From Stutzerimonas stutzeri RCH2 (GTDB lineage: Bacteria > Pseudomonadota > Gammaproteobacteria > Pseudomonadales > Pseudomonadaceae), in NCBI RefSeq assembly GCF_000327065.1, contig NC_019936.1, forward strand, positions 2,621,001 to 2,685,000: a DNA stretch of 64,000 bases, in the 5' to 3' direction. The first letter of the stretch is position 1. Each line of letters starts with the position of its first letter. The position numbers were made by a program, and so were the translations under genes. The notes beneath the pieces are model-generated. The model made no database searches and had not been told where the DNA came from. It was given only the letters and a program-made list of their open reading frames with translations. Below, piece after piece: positions 57,066-64,000 of the stretch.

Positions 57066-57452
57066 TCAACCCTTCGGAGCGATCTGATCCCAGGCGAGCT
57101 TGATCTCGCCAAGCAGCCTGCCAACTTCGTTGAGTTTTTCGATGTCGTTTTCTTTGTTCGCCTCGAAAAGACGCATCGTCATGTATTCGTACAAACGATC
57201 CAGATTCTCCGCCAGCTCACCACCAATGCTCTTGTCCAAGGCATCACGCAGCCCGCCCACAATGCCCAGTGCCTTTCCGATCAGTACGCCCTTCTCTGCG
57301 AAGGCCTCGCGCTCCATCGCGCCCTTGGCCTGAGCGATACGATCCAGCCCGCCCTGCATCAGCATCTGGATCAAACGGTGCGGGTCGGCGTCATTTACCT
57401 GGGCCTGAACACCTACCTGCTGATACTGCTTCATTGCCGACATTGCGTACAT
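57066..57452 (-). CDS. fliS: Flagellar secretion chaperone FliS
   Basis: 128 residues, four-helix bundle. Family sequence: YQQVGVQAQVNDADPHRLIQMLMQGGLDRIAQAKGAM (quoted in parts: SPHR-like DPHRLIQML) and ENLDRLYEYMTMRLFEAN. Binds the C-terminus of flagellin before export. Start ATG 57452 is the best fit; a downstream ATG at the MSAMKQY position is also possible. It has its own sigma-28-like promoter and follows a terminator, so it is separately transcribed from fliD. Confidence 0.92.
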   Translation of the reverse strand: MYAMSAMKQYQQVGVQAQVNDADPHRLIQMLMQGGLDRIAQAKGAMEREAFAEKGVLIGKALGIVGGLRDALDKSIGGELAENLDRLYEYMTMRLFEANKENDIEKLNEVGRLLGEIKLAWDQIAPKG

Positions 57453-57488
57453 TTGGATTAACCCTGCCACATCAAGTACATGCTCTAG

Positions 57489-57515
57489 TTATCGGTCGAT
57501 GCTGACGGGACTTGA
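57489..57515 (-). promoter_or_regulatory. Sigma-28 promoter upstream of fliS
   Basis: On the minus strand TCAAGTCC-N11-ACCGATAA fits the FliA consensus TAAAGTTT-N11-GCCGATAA with correct spacing, 37 bases before the fliS ATG and just after the fliD terminator. Confidence 0.6.
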
Positions 57516-57528
57516 GCGAGCGGCGCAA

Positions 57529-57556
57529 ACAAAAAAGCCGCCAACAAGGCGGCTTT
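57529..57556 (-). terminator. Rho-independent terminator of fliD
   Basis: On the minus strand AAAGCCGCC-TTGTT-GGCGGCTTT followed by TTTGTTTG, 15 bases after the fliD stop. A strong intrinsic terminator between fliD and fliS. Confidence 0.85.
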
Positions 57557-57570
57557 CTGTACCAACTGAA

Positions 57571-58992
57571 TCATTTCTTGGAGTTATTCGCAGCCCAAGG
57601 CAGATTCTCCAGCGAAGCCAGGAGGCTCGACGACGTGCTAGCCATCTTTCCCACCAGCGCATCCATCGCATTGAACTGCTTGTAGAGACGGTCCTGCAGT
57701 GAAGTGATACGCCGATCCAGATCCACTTTCTGTTTATCAATCTTGGAAATTGTTTCGGTCATCACTTTGTTGCGCTGCTCGAGAATTCCGCCCGTTTGGG
57801 TGTATGGCTTCAGTTTCTCGTCCAGACGCGTTGCAAGACCTTTTTCACCGGCGAACAACTCTGACAGCTCAGCGAAGTTTGCACTAACAACTTTAGACAG
57901 CTTGTCGCTGTCGACTTTCAACGTTCCATCTTTCTGGGTCGTCACGCCAATATCTGTAAGCGCACGAATACCGCCTGAGCCCTGAACCGAAACCAGTTCG
58001 TTTCGAATGGTGTTCAACAGGGTGCGGGCAGTCGCATCGCCGACCAAAGCCCCCGTCACTGGCGCCTTACCTTCACCGACAGAAGTCACTTTCGTCTGTG
58101 CGTTGATCACACCGATAAGCTTGTTATAAGCATCGGCAAAGGACTGAATCTGCTGCTTGACACCAGTTTCGTCGAGCGTAACACCTACCGTGAGCGGCTC
58201 CTTCTCATCCACCAAGCCTTTCAGTTCCAGAGTCACGCCTTCGATTGCGTCATCAATGGAATTGGTCTTGCGGGTGACAGTCAGGCCATCAATGGTGAGC
58301 ACAGCATCCCGCGCTTGAGTGATGACACCAGCAGATCCATCAGCACCAGGTTTATTCGTGCCGCCAGCAAACGCAAGCAGGGAAAGGTCTCCGGTCGAGC
58401 CGTCATCCACCGCTACAGTGATGTTCTCTTCCTTGCCTGTAGTCGAACTACTGAGCACAAGCCGGGACCCGACATCATCAGTCACGATGGTGGCAGAAAC
58501 ACCTTTATCCGCACCGGCCTTGTTGATGGCATCCCGAATGCCCGCGAGCGTGTTATTGCTTTCATCGACTGTGATCGGCAACAGCTCGGAATCGCCGACA
58601 CTGATGCGCAGAGTACCGGCGCCTAGCGCGACTGGATTCGCAGCGTCGTTTTTAAAAGCCTGGAGCGCTATCTTGCTGCCAGAGGCAAGCTGCGAAACCG
58701 CAACCTTATAGCTTCCCGCACCGGCAGTTACGCCCGCCTTTACCGAAAGCAGATCCGCATTCGAAGAAGAAGCAGCACGAGCCTTGAACACCTCGGGCTT
58801 ATTGAGATTGCCCAGTGCAGTCTGAAACTCGGTAATAGCGCTCTTGAGCGCACCGATAGCAGTGATGCGGGTGGTGGTCTTCGACTCCAGCGTCTTGAGC
58901 TGTGACTCTTTAGGCGCGCGCTCCGCCGCTACCATGCTCTTGACAATGCTATCGATGTCGATACCGGAGCCGATGCCCGTTACGCCCGCCAT
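57571..58992 (-). CDS. fliD: Flagellar hook-associated protein 2 (filament cap)
   Basis: 473 residues. N-terminal GVTGIGSGIDIDSIVKSMV is the FliD signature, followed by helical D0/D1 parts and a variable central domain; the C-terminus returns to coiled-coil LDRRITSLQDRLYKQFNAMDALV. Five subunits cap the filament and fold flagellin. ATG 58992 is preferred over GTG 58998 because GAGG is 6 bases upstream. A sigma-54-like promoter precedes it and a terminator follows. Confidence 0.95.
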   Translation of the reverse strand: MAGVTGIGSGIDIDSIVKSMVAAERAPKESQLKTLESKTTTRITAIGALKSAITEFQTALGNLNKPEVFKARAASSSNADLLSVKAGVTAGAGSYKVAVSQLASGSKIALQAFKNDAANPVALGAGTLRISVGDSELLPITVDESNNTLAGIRDAINKAGADKGVSATIVTDDVGSRLVLSSSTTGKEENITVAVDDGSTGDLSLLAFAGGTNKPGADGSAGVITQARDAVLTIDGLTVTRKTNSIDDAIEGVTLELKGLVDEKEPLTVGVTLDETGVKQQIQSFADAYNKLIGVINAQTKVTSVGEGKAPVTGALVGDATARTLLNTIRNELVSVQGSGGIRALTDIGVTTQKDGTLKVDSDKLSKVVSANFAELSELFAGEKGLATRLDEKLKPYTQTGGILEQRNKVMTETISKIDKQKVDLDRRITSLQDRLYKQFNAMDALVGKMASTSSSLLASLENLPWAANNSKK

Positions 58993-59043
58993 AGCCACAC
59001 CTCGTCAAAAAATTTGCTTATCGTTAACAAACGAACCGACGAA

Positions 59044-59058
59044 TCAAGATTCGTGCCG
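59044..59058 (-). promoter_or_regulatory. Sigma-54-like promoter of fliD
   Basis: On the minus strand CGGCACGAATCTTGA has the -24 GG and the right spacing to a -12 GA, differing from the consensus TGGCACG-N4-TTGC at the first and last bases. About 52 bases before fliD. In P. aeruginosa the fliD operon is RpoN/FleQ-dependent, which agrees. Confidence 0.55.
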
Positions 59059-59059
59059 C

Positions 59060-59419
59060 TCATGCCTTGCCTTCAAACAGAAGGCTGCGCATTTCGTCCA
59101 GCCGCTCGGCAAGGCGCAGGAGTTCTTCCGACGGTATTTGCCGCACCACCTTGCCCGACTCCCCATCCACGACCCGGACAACAACTTCTCCCGACGAGTC
59201 GTCGACGCTGAAACTCAAGTCCCGCTGCAGGCTCTGCACCTGCGAACGCAGGCGGTCCACCACCTCACCTACATTCTCGGGCTGCCGTGAAAGGCTATCG
59301 GCGGGCGCCCCGGCCTCCTGCCAACCGAACGACGAAAACCCAGACTCCCGGGAGGGGCTGGGTGATGAAGCTAGCGTGGCTGATGAAAGCGCCGTTACAG
59401 CCGTTTTTCCGACGTCCAT
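59060..59419 (-). CDS. flaG: Flagellar protein FlaG
   Basis: 119 residues. The N-terminal half is Ser/Ala-rich and disordered-looking (residues 1-45), followed by the conserved FlaG core: DRLRSQVQSLQRDLSFSV, VVRVVDGESGKVVRQIPSEELLRLAERL. FlaG affects filament length in some bacteria; its mechanism is unclear. Located between fliC and fliD, as in other pseudomonads. A GAGGTGAATC ribosome-binding region precedes ATG 59419. Confidence 0.9.
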   Translation of the reverse strand: MDVGKTAVTALSSATLASSPSPSRESGFSSFGWQEAGAPADSLSRQPENVGEVVDRLRSQVQSLQRDLSFSVDDSSGEVVVRVVDGESGKVVRQIPSEELLRLAERLDEMRSLLFEGKA

Positions 59420-59439
59420 GATTCACCTCGTAATGAATC

Positions 59440-59470
59440 GATGGGGAAGTAGCCAAGCCACTTCCCCATC
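59440..59470 (-). terminator. Hairpin between fliC and flaG
   Basis: GATGGGGAAGT (59440-59450) and ACTTCCCCATC (59460-59470) form an 11-bp perfect stem with a 9-base loop, 23 bases after the fliC stop. It lacks a strong T-run, so it may attenuate rather than fully stop transcription into flaG, keeping flagellin mRNA in excess. Confidence 0.65.
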
Positions 59471-59493
59471 CTTGCGTCGCCCTGCTTCTGCGA

Positions 59494-60678
59494 TTACTGC
59501 AGCAGACTGAGGACTGCCTGCGGCAGCTGCTTGGCCTGGGCCAGGATCGCGGTACCGGCCTGCTGCAGAATCTGGTTCTTGCTCAGATTCGCGGTTTCGG
59601 CAGCGAAGTCGGTGTCTTCGATACGGCCACGTGCAGCGGACACGTTCTCAGAGATGTTCTGCAGGTTTGCGATGGTGTTATCAAAGCGGTTCTGTACCGC
59701 ACCCAAATCAGCCCGCTGAGCATCAATAGCTTGGATAGCCTTGTCAAAAACAAGCACTGCCTTTTGTGCATTTTCAGCCGATAGCAGATCAACACCACTT
59801 ACTTTCTGGCTTGTCGCTGTAGCCGCCAGGGTAGCCGCCGCCGGATTAGTTACACCCGCGGGAATTTTGCCGGCTGTCGTGCTGATTGCAATGCTTAAAG
59901 CACTGAGGCTATTCGCACCAGCTTCTGTTTCTCGGGAGACTATACTTAGGGTGTTATCGTCTTTAACGAAAGCACCAACCCCCGAGTTGGTGTCGTTGAT
60001 TGCTGCAGCGATCTTCTGATTGACCGTCTTTTCATCATCCCCCACAGCGACGTTTGCAGTTACAGCATACGCTTTTCCGTTAACGGTGAATCCGACATCG
60101 ATTTCACCAGCCGTAGTTACGGTCGTCGCAACCGCAGCTTTTGGAGATGTATTCTCGAAAAATTTTGCACTCAAAGACTTCGAACTCATCTCAGCGATCC
60201 CAACGCTGATGATTTCGTTAGCCGCCGACCCTACTTGAAAACTTGCGACCCCGAAGCTCCCGTCAAGCAGCTGGCGACCACCAAAGGTGGTGGTGTTGCT
60301 GATCCGGTCCAGTTCTTTTTTCAGCTGACCGACTTCCGAATTCAGCGCTTCACGCTCGGAAGTGCTGTTCGAACCGTTGGCCGACTGTAGGGCCAGGTCA
60401 CGCATACGCTGCAGGATGTTGGTGGACTGCTGCAAGGCGCCTTCAGCGGTCTGAGCCAGGGAGATACCGTCGTTGGCGTTGCGAACTGCTACGCCGAGAC
60501 CGTTGACCTGGCTGGTCAGGCGGTTGGCAATCTGCAGGCCGGCGGCGTCGTCCTTGGCGCTGTTGATGCGGCTACCGGTGGACAGGCGCTGCATGGAGGT
60601 CGCCAGCGCGTTGGACGAGCTATTCAGGTTACGCTGAGTGTTCAGCGAAGGGATGTTGGTATTGACGGTAAGAGCCAT
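59494..60678 (-). CDS. fliC: Flagellin
   Basis: 394 residues, the short flagellin size class of pseudomonads. N-terminal D0/D1 sequence [19 protein letters not shown] and [20 protein letters not shown], and C-terminal [18 protein letters not shown] and [17 protein letters not shown] are the conserved coiled-coil polymerisation domains. The central part (about residues 160-290) is the surface-exposed variable domain and its coding DNA (about 59750-60240) is visibly more AT-rich than the flanks, as expected for horizontally exchanged antigenic sequence. ATG 60678 is chosen. Confidence 0.97.
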   Translation of the reverse strand: MALTVNTNIPSLNTQRNLNSSSNALATSMQRLSTGSRINSAKDDAAGLQIANRLTSQVNGLGVAVRNANDGISLAQTAEGALQQSTNILQRMRDLALQSANGSNSTSEREALNSEVGQLKKELDRISNTTTFGGRQLLDGSFGVASFQVGSAANEIISVGIAEMSSKSLSAKFFENTSPKAAVATTVTTAGEIDVGFTVNGKAYAVTANVAVGDDEKTVNQKIAAAINDTNSGVGAFVKDDNTLSIVSRETEAGANSLSALSIAISTTAGKIPAGVTNPAAATLAATATSQKVSGVDLLSAENAQKAVLVFDKAIQAIDAQRADLGAVQNRFDNTIANLQNISENVSAARGRIEDTDFAAETANLSKNQILQQAGTAILAQAKQLPQAVLSLLQ

Positions 60679-61079
60679 GGTGTTTGCCTCCAAGGGCGCT
60701 AGTTACTTTGGTTGCCTGAGCTTGCGACTCCGGGCCGGCTTATGTCAGGCACCCATTGAGTTCGCATTCGATTAGCTTATCGGCGCCGTTTGGGTTGGCT
60801 TTAGGGCAGATTCGAACTTTTTCGCGCCCCCGGTACCACACCACCACTACGCCAGCGCATCCATACTGCGGACTTGCTTGACCAGCTTTTCGGGCGCGAC
60901 GGGGAAAACTTTAGGAGGATGGCTGAAGCTGTGTCCCAAGGTGGCGGCGAGGGGAGATCGCTGTGTGCTGTTGCACTTTGGAAAAACGCTTCAGCGGCCA
61001 AGGCCGCCCCCACGGGTTCGGTGAAACATTCGGGAGCGGGTTTGACGGATAGGCTCGCTGGGTGAACCGTGCTGATGCG
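60679..61079. other. Intergenic region fliC-ligA
   Basis: 401 bases. The part next to fliC holds its leader and sigma-28 promoter (60777-60803). From about 60810 to 61079 I see no gene or clear hairpin; it is the 3' flank of ligA with no identifiable terminator. Confidence 0.5.
60777..60803 (-). promoter_or_regulatory. Sigma-28 promoter of fliC
   Basis: On the minus strand TAAAG, 14 bases, GCCGATAA matches the FliA consensus TAAAGTTT-N11-GCCGATAA in both boxes except within the TTT part. The transcript start would be about 90 bases before the ATG. Confidence 0.8.
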
Positions 61080-63768
<2,689 letters not shown>

Positions 63769-64000
63769 TCAACGTTGCTTGATGGTCATCTGTCGGCGTT
63801 CGAACTCGACGATGCGCTGGCGGTAATGCTCGATGGTTTGGGCGGTCAACACGCTGCGCTGGTCATCCTTCAGCTCGCCGTTGAGCTCTTGGGAGAGCTT
63901 GCGTGCAGCAGCGACCATGACATCAAAGGCCTGCTTGGGATGGCGCGGGCCAGGCAGACCGAGGAAGAAACTCACTGCCGGAGTGGTGAAGTGATCGATA
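63769..64000 (-). CDS. zipA: Cell division protein ZipA, C-terminal part (5' truncated by window)
   Basis: The frame is open to the window edge, so the N-terminal membrane anchor and linker are outside. The visible ~76 residues are the FtsZ-binding C-terminal domain, with [41 protein letters not shown] and the end [17 protein letters not shown]; these are conserved in pseudomonad ZipA. It tethers FtsZ to the inner membrane at the division site. The in-frame GTG at 63975 is internal, not the start. Confidence 0.9.
   Translation of the reverse strand, partial: IDHFTTPAVSFFLGLPGPRHPKQAFDVMVAAARKLSQELNGELKDDQRSVLTAQTIEHYRQRIVEFERRQMTIKQR

Noticed and set aside
58993..59040. AACGATAA sequence upstream of fliD as a sigma-28 -10 box
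   Set aside because: No TAAAG-like -35 box at the proper distance; the sigma-54-like site at 59044-59058 fits better.

Overview
The window is high-GC, densely coded gammaproteobacterial chromosome. It fits the genus Pseudomonas in the broad sense, most likely the P. stutzeri (Stutzerimonas) group. The reasons are the Pseudomonas-type order sdhCDAB-sucAB-lpd-sucCD with gltA divergent, a TgpA/DUF58/MoxR operon, a very long LigA with an enlarged zinc finger, the fliC-flaG-fliD-fliS-fliT flagellar block, and an octaheme tetrathionate-reductase-type cytochrome. I see no rRNA, tRNA, CRISPR array, insertion sequence or prophage. All coordinates, starts and motifs were read by eye from the sequence; family names are recognition from motifs and were not tested by database search.

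Layout. 1-2.7 kb: the 3' part of an octaheme cytochrome c gene, a membrane cytochrome b and a secreted rhodanese preceded by a perfect 9-bp inverted repeat resembling CsoR/CstR operators (sulfur-oxyanion or persulfide metabolism). 2.7-7.6 kb: a thioesterase-like protein and the moxR-DUF58-tgpA operon. 7.7-20.5 kb: a P2-type cation ATPase, a small lipoprotein, selD-selU (selenium modification of tRNA), a patatin-like lipase, an AI-2E-family permease, a DUF4892 protein, two translationally coupled alpha/beta hydrolases, a MenI-like thioesterase, sixA, a DUF4389 protein and gpsA. 20.9-22.7 kb: fabA-fabB (unsaturated fatty acid synthesis). 22.7-28.1 kb: an AraC-type regulator divergent from acyl-CoA dehydrogenase, thiolase and acyl-CoA ligase genes; the ligase gene carries a +1 frameshift in a T5 run. 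28.1-33.0 kb: sstT and two tandem chemoreceptors with near-identical output domains. 33.1-41.8 kb: a DUF3859 protein, a secreted amidohydrolase, an OsmC-like protein, htpG with a consensus heat-shock promoter, an unknown membrane protein, two coupled PaaI-type thioesterases, a DUF599 protein and brnQ. 42.2-55.3 kb: the TCA block. 55.5-56.6 kb: small genes (YkgJ-type cysteine cluster, DUF486, ppnP). 56.7-60.7 kb: late flagellar genes. 61-64 kb: ligA and the end of zipA.

How the parts work together. The TCA block encodes 2-oxoglutarate dehydrogenase, succinyl-CoA synthetase, succinate dehydrogenase and citrate synthase. Its promoters lie in the sdhC-gltA gap, with intercistronic hairpins that could set the ratio of segments. 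The flagellar block shows readable sigma-28 promoters before fliC and fliS and a sigma-54-like promoter before fliD. The two chemoreceptor genes also carry sigma-28-like sites, so motility and chemosensing are probably co-expressed.

Most of the window is conserved housekeeping sequence. I do not see a convincing wholly new multi-gene system. The items most worth a second look are the octaheme cytochrome/cytochrome b/rhodanese module with its operator, the ion-site variant of the P-type ATPase, the frameshifted acyl-CoA ligase, the intercistronic elements inside the TCA block, and several unassigned small or membrane proteins.
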